Assembly: GCA_003254905.1 (NCBI GenBank)
Contig: QANU01086934.1
Location: 92,032 to 156,031, forward strand
DNA from: Nissolia schottii
Lineage: Eukaryota; Streptophyta; Magnoliopsida; Fabales; Fabaceae
Direction: 5' to 3'
Length of the DNA stretch: 64,000 bases
The notes under the pieces are model-generated. The model saw nothing but the letters and a program-made list of their open reading frames with translations, was not told where the DNA came from and made no database searches. Positions 24,600-37,075 of this stretch are shown one piece after another. Numbering within the stretch: position 1 is the first letter of the stretch; every line of letters starts with the position of its first letter. The translations under genes and the position numbers were made by a program.

Positions 24600-27500
24600 T
24601 GAGTGCTTACCAAGGCTGCCAAACAAGCTGAAGCTCGAGCTCGGGTGCAAGTCCAATCCACATCTTTCACATTACCCAAGCCAAAGAACATGGATCCACC
24701 TCCTCCTCCTTCGACGAGGACCCTAAATCAGTATTTTGAGGATAATCTGAGGAGTAGATCACCTATTGTGTTGGCACCACTATTGACCAAGATAGGCGAT
24801 TTCAGATTGTCAATTATCTCAGTCAGAATTGCCAATTTCATGGGTTAGCGCATGAGGATGCCAACGAACATCTGAAAAGCTTCCTTTTTTAATGTGACCA
24901 TCTCATTGGAGGACCGAACTGAGAAGTAGCTAGGTTAAGGTACTTCCCTTACACTCTTCAAGGGGAAGCCAAGGCTTGGCTAAACTCTCAACAGGCAGGG
25001 ACCTTTACCACCTGGGCTATCCTGGAAACCCAATTTGTCAGGCAATTCATCAATGAGGATCAGAGGGGAGACCTCATCTGTGCTATATATGTAACATCCC
25101 GTTCTTTCCTTAGCAAAATCTCTCTAGATAAATACGTAGAGATATCTATGTTTGGTTGAACCATTGTAATTGAGAACTCTTGGGATTAAAATTTTCTGTA
25201 GGAAAAATCCTAGTCGATTTCTTTAAATTCTACAAACACTAGAACGAACCCTTTCTGCCTTTTGCACACAACCGCGCGTCTAAAGTATCCGAAAAAGGAT
25301 ACGGCTACAGACGAGCATTCATAAATACCTAAGTGACCCTAGAATATTACTTAGAAAAAATTATGATATCACAAGAACGTGATCGGAATATTTTTAGAAC
25401 AGCCGTACGCGAAATACCGGGACCGGAAACACCAAAAACCTGATCAAAATTGATCTGCCGGAGCCCGTTAATTCTTGGCCACAAAAAGTGGCCAAGACAC
25501 AAAGCTTTGCACGGTTATGGAGGGGGCCAAATGGCCTAGTCAAAGAGTCAAAGATGACCCATGGTGGTGATTAGGTCACGCATGACATAAGCAAGGGTAT
25601 TTTGGTAAATTATGCCCAAGGCATTTTGGGAAGGCAAAATTCGTCCCAAGGCCTATAAATACCTCCCAAAATCAGAATTTTGAAGAGAAAAATTGGAAAC
25701 CTTGGCCAAACTCTGTCCAATTTCACATTCAGTCGTTTTACTGTCCAAAAACCTTAACCAGGAGACTTTTCCTCACAAGACCTAACTTAAGCTTCCTAAA
25801 CCCTAACCTCACAAATTATTCTAGCATCTTGGAGGAATCTCTTATACATCTATTCTAAGGTTAAGAGCTTGGGTATAACCGAGCAAAGCGGGATTCTGCA
25901 CAAACTGGCTGCAGGAAGTGCATAAACGTGGGTAAACCGATATAATCACTGTCTATGTGATTTAGGATATGTGATGATGATTGTGCTATGGTTGTGTTAG
26001 AATATGTTAGGTTTTAATTGCTAAGTGATGTTCTTGAATATGACAATTGATTATACTTGTATCTGGAAGTTTCTGCAGATCTGGATATTGTTGGAATAAT
26101 TGTTAGAAATAAGATTAGTTGATGTTGATGAGGATATGAGTATGAAAGTATGTGTTCTTCTAGATGAGATATGATGTTAGGATGGATTTATGTGACTTTG
26201 GATTTTATATATGTGGTTGATGATTGTCTGGATCCGTTGGTGTTGTCTGTGGTTCTGTCAGAAGTTAGGAACGCCTAAGACAAAAATAGGCATATGACAC
26301 GATTTTGAAGGGAACTGTATGCTGAGATTTTTATCATGAAAAACTAATGTTATTTTTGGATTCTACACGAAAAATTGAGTGGGGATGTCAAGTTTCATGA
26401 TTTTTTGGAGTCCCCGATGAATTTCTCAGCAAATAGGCAGAAAACAGAGTTTTTAGGAGATAAGGGCAAAATGGGAAATTCGTGTTTTGGGCTGAAAAAC
26501 TGGGTTGGTTTTCAGAAAATATGGGTTTAGAACTATCAAAAACTCTAAGGGCAAGTCTTGAGTCCATCGGGTTTTTGAGAACAAAAATTCCAAAGAAAAC
26601 AGGACGTTTATGGGGGCAAAGCGGTAATTTTGCGAAAAGGGGTAAAAGTGTAATTTCGCAATGCTGAAGTCAGAATTTGCGTTTTTAGACATGAAAAATG
26701 ATCTTAGGACTATCAAAAACCTTGGGGTAAGGTCTTGGACCTCTCCGGTTGATGATCGTTAATTTCTGACAGAAACCAAACGTCTGCTTTGCTAGTTGCT
26801 AGGTTTACGTTTGTTATGTTTAAGACATGAGATTATGTTCTTATATGTGAAGTTAGTGATAGTATATGATTGGTGTTATATGTTATATGATGTAATGTAC
26901 GATGAAGATGATGATATGACGTATTGAATTGTGCTTATACGATGATTGTTTGATATGATGAAATAAATGATGAAGGTGATGATACTATTGTGAATATGAT
27001 TGTTTAAAGATGATGATGAAATGTGTTTATTATACATATGAACTGTTGCATCAAGGATCAAACTATGCACATGATGATGATGAGAGAGAACCCCCTTTAA
27101 AAAGGCATAGGCTCGGTTTTTGGGGAAGGTCTAAATCCCGGTCGAGTCATAGGTCCGACCCCACCGCCATCATAGGATGGTCACCTCGGTCGTGGTTGGT
27201 GAGAACTACAGGGTCAAGACCCTTCAGGTGAGACCCTTCAGGTTTAGCGCGACCTGGCCGCCACGATGCGAGCTGTAAGTATGGTTGTAGCGGTGTGGCC
27301 GCAGCTACAAGGGACGAGGGCATAACTGCTTGTAAGGACAGCCTTATAGAGCAGAACTATAAGTGGATGCCAGCTGAAACTTATAATTAAAATGGGCACG
27401 GTTATAAGTGGAGGCTAGCTGAAACTTGTAGATAAAATGATTTTCAGAAAATGAGGATTTTTCTATAGTAGTGTAGCTATGTGAATTATGTGACAGTATA

Positions 27501-29340
27501 TGATTTAGGAGTTAGATTAGAAAACAGATGACATAGTTAATGAAAGTATAGGTTCCCCAGTCACTTAGCAATATAGATAAAGCTGCTCAGGCTTAGTAAG
27601 GACATTAATAACTAGTAGGACTTAGTATAACTGTAACACTTAGAGATCCCTGAGCGGCCTGGATAATAAATGAGAAAAGAAATACCCAGATCCCATGGTT
27701 TCCCACTGAGAGCGCTATGTTCTCACCCCACTCATTCATGACTCCAGGATTCGAGGTGGAGCACGAAGTCGAACAGAACAAGGAGGAGCAGTACCCAGCG
27801 GAAGAGGCAGAGGAATAGGCTTGTACTTAGTAAACTCTATATGACAGTACTACTTTTGTGTTAAATATTTGTACGTGACAGCTATAATAATACATGTGTA
27901 TCTGGTTGTGAATATGTGATATGGACCAATGGTTGGTACTAGGTGTACTTGTTTGTTTTCCTTTCTAATGTTAATTAAACATGTTATGTTACTATTCGCA
28001 TTACATGTTCTACGAATACAAGGCTCTACTTTATACCATAAGGTATATAAAATAAAGTTTAAAATCGGTCCGTATTTTCTAAGTAACTATACTTTCAAAT
28101 GTTTAATTGGGACTAAGTACTATCCCAACCAAAGCAGATAACAACCTAATAAGCAAGTTTGCGACTTAAGCGTAGATTAACTAGCTATGATGTTACAATA
28201 TACACCTTCAAGATGGAAGAAGATGAATCATTTACACAAGCTTGGAGATGATTCAAGGCACTCCAAGCTAGGTGTCCTAACCACGACATAGACACACATA
28301 TGCTGGTAAGGATCTTCTTCAAGGGCCTGACTGTTGAAGAGCAGCAAATGCTTAACACTACAGCTGGCAATAATTTGGGTGAATAGAAGACACCATAGGC
28401 TTGTTTAGAGCTATTTGATTTTATAGCTTGAAACTACTATTCGGGCTCGAGGAAGAAATCTCATACAAGAGGGGTTCATGCAGTCAATTCTAGCAATACT
28501 TGCTAACCTAGAGGCTTTATCTCTTGACCAACAAAAGCTGGAGCGAAAAATAGATTAGAGGGGCGAGTTTGCTAAAGCCCAACTCAGCAACCAGGTTGTG
28601 ATTTTTGTGGAGGAAATCACCCTAATGGTGCGTGCTCAGTTGATGAGGAATAGGTTAATTTTGTGGGGCAACCGCGGTACAACCTTGGGAACCCTATTTA
28701 CAGGAATTAGTCACGTTTCCCATGGAGGGATAATATTCAAGCTCAAAGGCCAAGTTTTCCATGCCAACAAGAGAGGCCATCGTTTCCACAAGAGAAGACA
28801 CTAGACTATGACTCTTTAATGCAACAACTAATGGAGAATTAGAAGTCCTTGGTTGACACTCAAAAGGCCTTCATGGAAGAGACAAGGAATAACTTCAAGG
28901 AGCAAGAGGCCTTCAACCGCAACCAGGAAGCGACCATTCCCAATATAAAACAACAAATAGGACAACTGTCCCGTCAGTTGTCCCCAATCCTTGTGAGTAC
29001 GTTAAGGTCATTACCCTGTGAAATGAAGAAAAGGCTGGCGAGCTAAGTGTGGAGAAGCAAGCGAAGGCTCATAAGCCCAAGACCAAGGGAAAGGCTGAAA
29101 AATACATAATTCCATAGAAGAGAGGGGAAGGAGATGGAGTTGGTGAAGTTCTCACACCCTCACCGAGCATTTATGAACCACCCATCCCCTTTCCCAATAG
29201 GCTAAAAAAGAACAGGAAGGAGGCCAAAGAAAAACGATATGCAAAATTCTTAGAATTGTTCAGGAAGCTGGACATCAACATCCCTCTATTGAAAGCTGTA
29301 AAATTGATGACGTCTACTCAGAGTTCTTGAAGGACCTATG
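24600..29340 (+). pseudogene. Broken Athila-like gag and start of pol, split by solo LTR 2
   Basis: Gag-like frames run from about 24600 to 25089 and resume at 28203; the reading sense continues across the inserted LTR once one copy of its target duplication is discounted. The second part has ESFTQAW, an RCPNHDI word, LVRIFFKGL and TTAGNNLG, as in plant gypsy gag, and later a Lys-rich region leading to the protease-proximal FRKLDINIPLL. Multiple in-frame stops (for example near 24850, 28253 and 28383) show that it makes no protein. Confidence 0.75.
25090..28197 (+). mobile_element. Solo LTR 2 (same long-LTR family), TSD ATATA
   Basis: Begins TGTAACATCCCG and ends GATGTTACA. ATATA lies at both 25085-25089 and 28198-28202. 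Length is 3108 bp with no internal coding region. It shares words with solo LTR 1 in the same order, such as CAATATAGATAAAGCTG (C/T) TCAGG, the CCTGAGCGGC region, and TTCTCACCCCCACTC-like sequence near the 3' part, so the two are related but clearly diverged. An internal direct repeat is visible near 26500-26760 (AACTATCAAAAAC twice, each followed by GTCTTG). It is inserted in the gag region of the Athila-like relic. Confidence 0.88.
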
Positions 29341-29568
29341 CACTCACCTAAATGCTTAGTATTCGTCTTAATGCAATCAAAACTTTTCATAAAAAATAAA
29401 TAAATAAAACTGTTGTGTGCGCAAGAATCCCTCCATAAACCATTTTATGCAAAGTGTTAACAAATGTATGGTCATGTAAAAAGAATTTGAATTTAAATTT
29501 AATTTGATACAATATTAGCACAAAATTTTATTTACCCAAAATAAAGCATAAAAATTTATTGCATAGAC

Positions 29569-29626
29569 ATTAAATTATGTATAACTATATCATTAGAATT
29601 AAATTATGTATAACTATATCATTAGA
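29569..29626 (+). repeat. Exact tandem duplication, 29 bp x 2
   Basis: Copies 29569-29597 and 29598-29626 (ATTAAATTATGTATAACTAT...) are identical, so the duplication is recent. Confidence 0.9.
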
Positions 29627-29960
29627 ACTGTTTCTTTTATATATAAAAGTACTTTTTATACTAATATTATTAAAAGTATGATTTAATTTGAATGCATTAT
29701 CATCGATGATGTAAAAGAGTTTATACTATATTTCAATCACATATTGATACATATATAAATATAATTTAACTATTACACATACAACTTGAAAGATCATATA
29801 AATAGAAAAAATTGATTCTATGATTGTATTACGATCTTCTACACTATAATTACATCAAAATTAAACTCTTAAAAGTATCTGATTCTTGTTATAGTTTATA
29901 ACTGTTTGGAAAGTGATGTTTTTTTTTTTTTTTGGTTAGAAGCTTCAAAAGTCATGTAAA

Positions 29961-30163
29961 AGATAAGATATGGTTAGTTTGGTTTAAAATATTTTTTTTT
30001 ATAACGGTAATACAATAAAAATATTTTCAACCAATTTCACATCTGATAAAAATCAATATTCAAAGATAAGATAAAGTTAGTTTGGTGTAAAATATTTTTT
30101 ATAGCGATAATAAATCAAAATTATTTTCAACCAATTTCGCATTTGATAAAAATTAATATTCAA
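29961..30163 (+). repeat. Diverged tandem duplication, unit about 103 bp
   Basis: Copy 1 starts at 29961 and copy 2 at 30064, both AGATAAGATA. They share TTAGTTTGGT, AAAATATTTTTT, TTTTCAACCAATTTC and TGATAAAAAT in order, with several substitutions. Confidence 0.85.
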
Positions 30164-31023
30164 ATATGATCCTAATATGAACATGTTATGGGGGCAACAA
30201 AGTGGTTTCACACTATTTTTTATTTGTCACCATGCGGCACATAGCAACGACTTGTTGCTAATGCCGCGGAATCCTCAACCGAATATCCACACACGTTGAC
30301 AAATGATAATGCTTATGGTTATGCTTCTTCCCATCATTGTTTATGCACTATCGTTGGACTCATCTCCCTCCCGTTATTAAACAAATCACACCTCAATTTA
30401 TTTGTTAATCATTTTTATGGTACATTTATGAATTTAATTGCCATTCATCTTACAAATTTTTTTATCTGATCAAATATTTTTAATAACAAAATTTGACTTT
30501 TTTAACGCTATTTTAAAACTATTTTTTCCCATTATTTTAAAAGTTATACAAGATAAATTTTTTGATTAGATGATAGGTATAAAATAATTAAACTTGTACT
30601 TTCATTGGTTAATCATTGTTTAATATTAATCTTATCTTCTGTAATTTTCACGGACGGTACACTTCTGTCACAAAAGCAAATTAGCATCATCACAACAATC
30701 ATAGCAACACATAAAAAGGGAGAGTCATGTCTGCTCCTAATATACGCCATTGAATAAGGTTGTTGTACTACACAAAGGCAATAACCTCTTGTGTCTTGTG
30801 TCCTGTGTCCCTTCTTACTTTCTTTGACTTTGCTTTTTTTTTTTTTTTTCTTTTTTACATAGATTTTTTCTCCCTTTAGGGTATTTTTCTATATAAAATT
30901 TGCGGAAGAATCCGAATTCCATCGATATCAGAAGGAAAGCTTTTGATTTTTCTGGCACCCCAATTGGAAAAAGAATCGAACTTTGGGATCCGTGAGGCTT
31001 GNTCCAAATTTCCCAACACATCG

Positions 31024-34000
31024 ATGGAGAAGGGCGAAGGTTCCCCGCAGGGTCCGGTTAAGTGCGGGTCGTGGATTCGGAGGCCCGAGAACCTTGCTCT
31101 GGTGGTGTTGGGAAGGTCCAGGCGTGGAAGTTCTTGCCCTTCTCTGCTCCAGATTTTCTCCTTTGATCCAAAAACCACTTCTTTATCTGCCTCACCTCTG
31201 GTATGTATGTATTAATATGTATATATATGTATGAGCATATAAATGTAGAGTTGCACACGTTTTGACCATGGATATGTTTTGTGCATACCCTTTTTATTTT
31301 GAGCTGGGAAACTGTTGTTTTCTATGTGTGTGCGTGTGTGTGGAATGATGATCCATTTGAGGCATGAATATGTTTTAGGCACACCCTTTTGTTTATTTAT
31401 GAGGAAGGGTTGTTTCATGGAGCTATTGGGGGCAAGTATATGCTGTGCAGAATTTGTGTTGTTGAGAAGTGTTTTTAAGTGTTGAGTTTCTGGTTTGATG
31501 AATTAAGGTGAGGTTTGGAAGGGGGTTTGGTTCTAATGAGCTTTTTCTTTTTTTTCCCGGTTGGTTGGTTGGTTGTTATTTCAGGCCACTTTTGTGTTGG
31601 AAGCTGAGGAAGGTGATCCTGTTGCCATTGCCGTGCACCCTAGTGGGGATGATTTCGTGTGCTCTCTCAGCAGTGGTAGCTGCAAGTAAGCTTCTTTACT
31701 TATAGCTTTTAGGGGTTGAGACTTTGTTGTTTTATCTGAACTGCATTGAAAAGTACTTTGATTATTTGTCTCAATGTTGCATCTTTCAAGTTTGGTTCAA
31801 TAATCTCACAATCGGAAGTCCGTTTCCTATTCCTTGAATTATTTGAAGGACAATGGAAACTGTAGGATTAGCACTAACAAATCACTCTCTAAGCAGTTTC
31901 TTGTTCCCATTCGTCGGAGCTAGGGGGATGCTTGACGTAATAGTGATAATAGTTGTTTCTTAAGCATGGCTAGCTTATATGCCTTGAGTTCTTAAGCACC
32001 GGATAATGAATTGAACAGATATAGGTTGACATATTTCTTCATGCTCTTGCAGATTGTTTGAGCTGTATGGTGGTCGTGAAACAAACATGAAGCTGTTGGC
32101 CAAGGAACTGGCCCCTCTACAGAATATTGGTCCTCAAAATTGCATTACTTTTAGTATTGATGGATCTAAATTTGCTGCTGGTGGGTCGGTAAGCATCACT
32201 CTAAAATCCAACCAATTTGCATTTGTTTACTGCATGGCACTTTGAGTTTTCCTTTTTAGAGTTTTATCTTTTATGTTTTGACTTCTGTCCGTAACAAGTA
32301 TAGGATGGGCATCTCAGAATTATGGAGTGGCCTAGCATGAACATGATTTTGGATGAACCAAGAGCACACAAATCTGTCCGGGACATGGATTTCAGGTAGG
32401 AGTACTCGACAGGGTTACTAAGATCCTGCTGTGCTAAGATGCATTAATCCATGCAGCCTGCAGAGTTGCAATACATACTTGATGAAGTTAGTAACTAGAG
32501 TAGTCTTACTTGGAGTTCTTAGAGAATCAGATATGTTTGATTTTGCTTTGTATGTTTGTGCCTGCCTGAGATAATTTGATTATGCAGGCATATTTTAGAA
32601 GATAAAAGTATGGTTACATAATAAATATCTTGTTCCTGTTACTGATGGTAAAAGAAATTCCTGGCATTAAAAAACTACTTATATGCTGTATTTTCTCAGT
32701 TTAATGCACATCATGCTGTTATATAAATTAGCAAAGCATGCTGTTATATTAATTGCTTATGTGCCTGTGTAGCTGGCTCCACCTAGTTGGTAAACACTCC
32801 TTTTATTGTTGATGATTGTGTGTCGCTTTGGTCTCAAGAAAAAAAGTTATTTTCATATCTTTAATTGCATGGTTGTACCATGATTTGAAAGAGATTTGAA
32901 ACTTTGTTGGCGTTGATCCCTAATACATTGCCATTCATTTTGTATAACTTCAGTCTAGACTCAGAATTCCTAGCTTCAACGTCAACTGATGGTTCAGCAA
33001 GAATCTGGAAGATTGAAGATGGTGTTCCTTTGACCACTTTGTCCCGCAACTCGGTAAATTGCATGTGATTTAAGAACCTGTGGCAAGATTGGTGCGCAGC
33101 TAGTTGTATCACTTGATCCTAAGTTTTTGTTTTTGTCTCTGTAGGATGAAAAAATTGAATTATGTCAATTTTCCAAGGATGGAACCAAACCATTTTTATT
33201 TTGTTCTCTTCAGAAAGGTATATTGTATCTTAAGTATATTCTATTAATTTGTATATATTCTTCCAATCTCATGTGGTCAAGAATTTATGGCCCTTATTAT
33301 CAATATTTCTATGTTAGGGTTTCAAATCTCAGTGCCACCGTTGTAATTACATATATTTCTATCTTTGAGCAGGTGATAAGTCTTTTACTGGAGTTTGGGA
33401 CATGAGCACGTGGAATAAAATCGGTCATAAGAGGTTGCTTAGGAAGACTGCTTCAGTAATGTCCATTAGCCCTGATGGGAAATACCTTTCTCTGTAAGAA
33501 CCTGCGGTTACTTTAGACTTTTGCTATTTACTCTATGGGGGATTATGCATTGCCAATAGTGTTATTAATCTTCTTTTCTTCTGTTTTCGGTTTTGATATC
33601 CAGTATTTATGTGGTTTTGTATGGCTATCATGTGCAAGCATTTTTAGCAACTGAATGTTATAGATTTTTTTTTTCTTTCTGGCCAATAGAATTTCTTGTT
33701 TTTCCATCTTATTAATATTTCTGATCTATAGCCCTAGATTTAAGTTTGTCTTGCAGTGATTCCTTCTTTGAATCTCTTGTCTTGTAAATCCTTTGATCTT
33801 TGCTAATAGAAGTCATTTGGGTTAGATACACTACTTCATCATTCTCTTCTTCCTAATTGCTTAGTTCTTTGGTTTGTTTGTCCTTTCCTTTGTTTTTTTT
33901 GGTATTATGTTCTTTCCCTTTTCTAAAAATCTTCTTGTTCCCTTGCAATGTTTGTTCGTGATGTTGTCTTGTCCAATTATCTTTCCTACTGGGGCTTTGC

Positions 34001-35403
34001 ATGTGTGTTTATAGCCTTATTGTGAAATTACTAGAAGTCCTTTCTTTCCACATATGGCACGATAGCTATGATTTTCATTCCTTTTTTCTAGTTCACATTT
34101 GGACAGTTTTGGCACAGTATTTTTGGATTTTTTTTTTTTTTTGAAAAAGATCTGTTTTTCATGCGAGCTTGGTATTTTTGCCATCAGTTCAACCAGTAGC
34201 TTGGGCACAAGGTTTGTTGCCTCAGCCAATCTTTCGTGTATGTAGCTGTTAAAGGAAGAATGTGATTGTTTGTTCTAAAGTTGTTAGTAAATAAATGTCG
34301 CGGTGAAGTAACTATAGCACATTGGTAAACTATATTGTTGGAGTCTGTGGTATTGGTACATCAGCTATTAAACTACTAAAATAATTTTGATTAAAAAATT
34401 TGAAGGGGTGTAAAAGTTTGTGATATGATTTGCACTTGACTTGCATATGCCATGTTTTATAGTTTGTGATATATGTTTTCAGCATTTCTTCAATTCATAA
34501 GAATTCTATAATTTTAGGGGGAGCAAAGATGGAGACATGTGTGTAGTTGAAGTAAAGAAAATGCAGATACACCATTATAGCAAGAGACTGCACCTTGGTA
34601 CAAATATTGCATCACTCGAGTTCTGCCCCACCGAAAGGTAAAAGTCCTCTTATGCACTACTGGTTTATTTTTGGACATCTATGGTAAATATTATCCCTCA
34701 TGAACACATTTAAATGTTGGAAAGAAATTAGGAAGTTAGTGCATAGGCCATTTTTTTAGCAAGGATTTAAGCATTACAAACAAAAATCCTAGTAGTCTTT
34801 ATGATACTTAGAACTTACTAAGCAAAAATCTGAACGCCATGGTGAATATGTTAACCGAAAAAGAGTGATGGTTACAAAATGAAGCAAGTGATTTGCGTCA
34901 GAGAAGGAGTGAAGGAAATCTTTCGCGCAAAGATTTTTGAAATGGCAAGAGAGGTTACTTTCACTCTTATGTTCTTGGTTATTTACCTCGGCTTCGTTTG
35001 TGTTTTTTGCAGGGTTGTACTTACAACCTCGGTCGAATGGGGAGCACTGGTCACTAAACTGACTGTACCTAAAGATTGGAAAGGTTCCCTCTCTCTCTCT
35101 CTCTCTCTCACATCACTGCATGCATGCGCGCGCACACACATCCCTCCCTTTTGTTTCAGTACAATAAAAATGTCTATTCAACGTGACACTTGTACATTTC
35201 CTGTCAAACATGCAGAGTGGCAGATCTACTTGTTGCTTTTAGGTCTATTTTTGGCATCGGCGGTTGCGTTTTACATATTCTTTGAGAACTCTGATTCGTT
35301 CTGGCAATTCCCCATGGGAAAAGACCAACCAAGACCAACGTTCAAACCAATGTTTGGTGATGCTCAATCCTATGAGGACCCGTGGGGACCGATTGACATG
35401 TGA
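31024..35403 (+). CDS. PHF1: SEC12-like protein PHF1 (phosphate transporter traffic facilitator)
   Basis: Ten exons: 31024-31200, 31585-31685, 32053-32188, 32304-32395, 32954-33053, 33145-33217, 33373-33493, 34518-34637, 35013-35083 and 35216-35403 (TGA), 1179 nt, 392 aa (Arabidopsis PHF1 about 398). The ATG at 31024 opens MEKGEGSPQGPVKCGSWIRR, matching the family start. WD-type blades include AIAVHPSGDDFVCS, HLRIMEWPSM, FLASTSTDGSARIWK and SISPDGKYLSL. The C-terminal anchor is about residues 333-352 (IYLLLLGLFLASAVAFYIFF), followed by a short lumenal tail with NSDSFWQFPMGKDQ. Known role: an ER membrane protein related to SEC12 that lets PHT1 phosphate transporters leave the ER. Residues needed for SAR1 exchange in true SEC12 are reported as not conserved in PHF1, which I could not check here. 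One undetermined base (31002) lies in the 5' UTR. A CT microsatellite sits at 35089-35109 in the last intron. Confidence 0.95.
35089..35109. repeat. (CT)n microsatellite in last PHF1 intron
   Basis: About ten CT units, followed after a short spacer by GC and CA dinucleotide runs near 35125-35140. Confidence 0.95.
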
Positions 35404-36117
35404 CGGCAGCGATATCATTCTTGGTTTGGTCTTCGATGCTGTTGGAAACAGTTTCAGTAGCCGTCAGCATTCATGTCAGGACTTGTAGGTTTAGACACTA
35501 GTATTATTACGATTTACATGCATTTTCCACATTTGCGAAACTTAAAAAGGCCGTTATTGATATGTAATTTTGAATTAGCCAACTTTAGGAATAATCAATT
35601 AGGCATTCTTGTTTTAACTGGTAGCCGCTTATATTTTGTTGTGTGTTGTTGGCTTTTCTTTCTGGATCAAGTTAATGAAGTTATAGTGTTAAGAAAATGT
35701 GTTGTTTTCATCTTCTGTAACTTTACATTCAGAAAGAAAGGCAAGGTAAACAATACAGACCCAGTCCAGAGTTGGATTACTTGGTTAGGGATTAAAAAGA
35801 ATTATTGTAAATGACAATTCTAATTCTCAAGGACTTTGGTAGAAATGTTTGTGTTTTAGGGACTACTGTGTTTCCTTTACCAAAAAGAAAAAGGGACTAG
35901 CGTGTTTAATGTTGTTTCGTTCACGAGGAATTTGTGATTTCTTGTTTTTATTATGAATTTTATGTCATTTTTTATCCAACTAGACATCGAGATGATAATA
36001 TTCTTTAGGGATGCTTGGTTTACAAATTGCTATATCGGGTAATGTTACATGTATATCAATTTGCATTCACTCATACATATATTTCGTATTAAATACGTTT
36101 GTGTTCACTATAAGTAC
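35404..36117. other. PHF1 3' UTR and intergenic DNA
   Basis: No coding sequence recognised. The PHF1 transcript should end within the first few hundred bases. Confidence 0.5.
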
Positions 36118-36470
36118 TCACGCACAAATTAGAGGGCCTCGTGAATGAAAGAAGATGACCCCCGGGTAGAGTTGAAGCCCATGTTTGGACAAACCATCCG
36201 CACAAGGATTGGATTCCCGGAAAGAATGAGGCACCCACATTTGCCAAGCACAACTCGCCAACTCCTTGAACACAAGAACGTGAGAGTGAATGGATTGGCC
36301 CTTGAAAACGACTAGAGGTAAACATAAAAGGTCTGTTGTTGTGATTGTAGAATTACTCACAAGCGCAGATAAACCGGTCATCATGATCACAAATCAGACC
36401 TCCACATCGATCCAACCATCAATATTTAATGGAGAGAAGCATAACCATTGCTGTGCAAAGGAAGCATCAA
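36118..36470 (-). mobile_element. LINE fragment: RNase H domain remnant
   Basis: On the minus strand the words CGGLICDHDDRFICAC (about 36395-36350) and then ELASCAWQMWVPHSFRESNPCADGLSKHG (about 36270-36185, shown here only as landmarks HSFRESNPCADGL) match the start and end of the RNase H domain found at the 3' end of plant LINE ORF2. Frames shift between them and the central part is decayed. No RT sequence is next to it, so it is an isolated 3' fragment. Confidence 0.7.
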
Positions 36471-37075
36471 CAGAGGCGAATCACAATGCGATGCACCAAT
36501 TCGTCAGTGAGGAGTACTGCGAAGCTGCTCAAAAATTTGATACCATTTAAGCTATCATGATATGATAAGAGTTTAACTACAACTTTGAAGAATTATGATT
36601 TAAATTTGGGAGAGTCATTAACATTTAAATGCCTTACAAAATTACAAATTTATATGAAAGAATGATTAACACTATTAATAAAAAAAATTATCCCATGAGG
36701 TTCTAAATTCGTGTAATTTCACCTAAACTTATAAAAAGTCGATGTGATGGAGAAAAAATAAGAAGAGTTGACTATAAGAGCATAGGTGAATTATTCGTAG
36801 AAAAGAAAAGAAGCATAGGGGAATTAATAATAATAATAATAATAACTATCTTCATCGATGCCCGGAGTTAGATCTGAAACCCCCCCCCCCCCCNAATGTC
36901 TTTTTTCTGATTTTGACGGTACTTTATAGAAAGTATCTGTATGAATAATTACAAAAAAACAAAAATCAAGAAGGCAGAGAGTGAGATAGTGTAATTATAT
37001 CACATGACTGAACTTAGCTTGACACTGTGCCGAGCTGAGCTGAGCTGAGAGGTTTCTTTCTCTTCTGTTCCAATC
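36471..37075. other. Intergenic DNA and SEX4 promoter/5' UTR
   Basis: Contains a TAA microsatellite near 36826-36843, a C homopolymer of about 14 bases ending at an undetermined base (36894), and a short GAGCT pentanucleotide repeat near 37031-37048 just before the SEX4 start. No other gene seen. Confidence 0.55.

Larger units (their letters stand above)
19805..29355 (+). mobile_element. Decayed Athila-like Ty3/gypsy retrotransposon (5' LTR, PBS, gag, start of pol), 3' truncated
   Basis: After mentally removing two later insertions (19974-23563 and 25090-28197), the remainder reads as the 5' half of one element. The LTR candidate starts near 19805 in a palindrome and ends near 24384. It is followed by a tRNA-Asp-type primer site at 24391-24408 and gag-like coding fragments at about 24600-25089 and 28203-29340. 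Family-typical words in gag are LQGEAKAWLNS and TWAILETQFVRQF; just before the protease region there is AKFLELFRKLDINIPLL near 29250-29290. Stops and frameshifts break every fragment. No integrase, RT, envelope-like region or 3' LTR is present, so it was cut by a deletion near 29355. Exact LTR borders are uncertain. Confidence 0.75.
29356..30860. other. AT-rich intergenic DNA upstream of PHF1
   Basis: No gene seen. It contains two local tandem duplications, listed separately. The last few hundred bases must include the PHF1 promoter. Confidence 0.55.

Noticed and set aside
34879..35403. 174-codon frame starting in a PHF1 intron
   Set aside because: Only its last part is exonic; splice sites and homologous sequence show the rest is intron.
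36089..36390. Minus-strand frames as an independent small gene
   Set aside because: They carry RNase H landmarks of a LINE with frame shifts, so a transposon remnant explains them.
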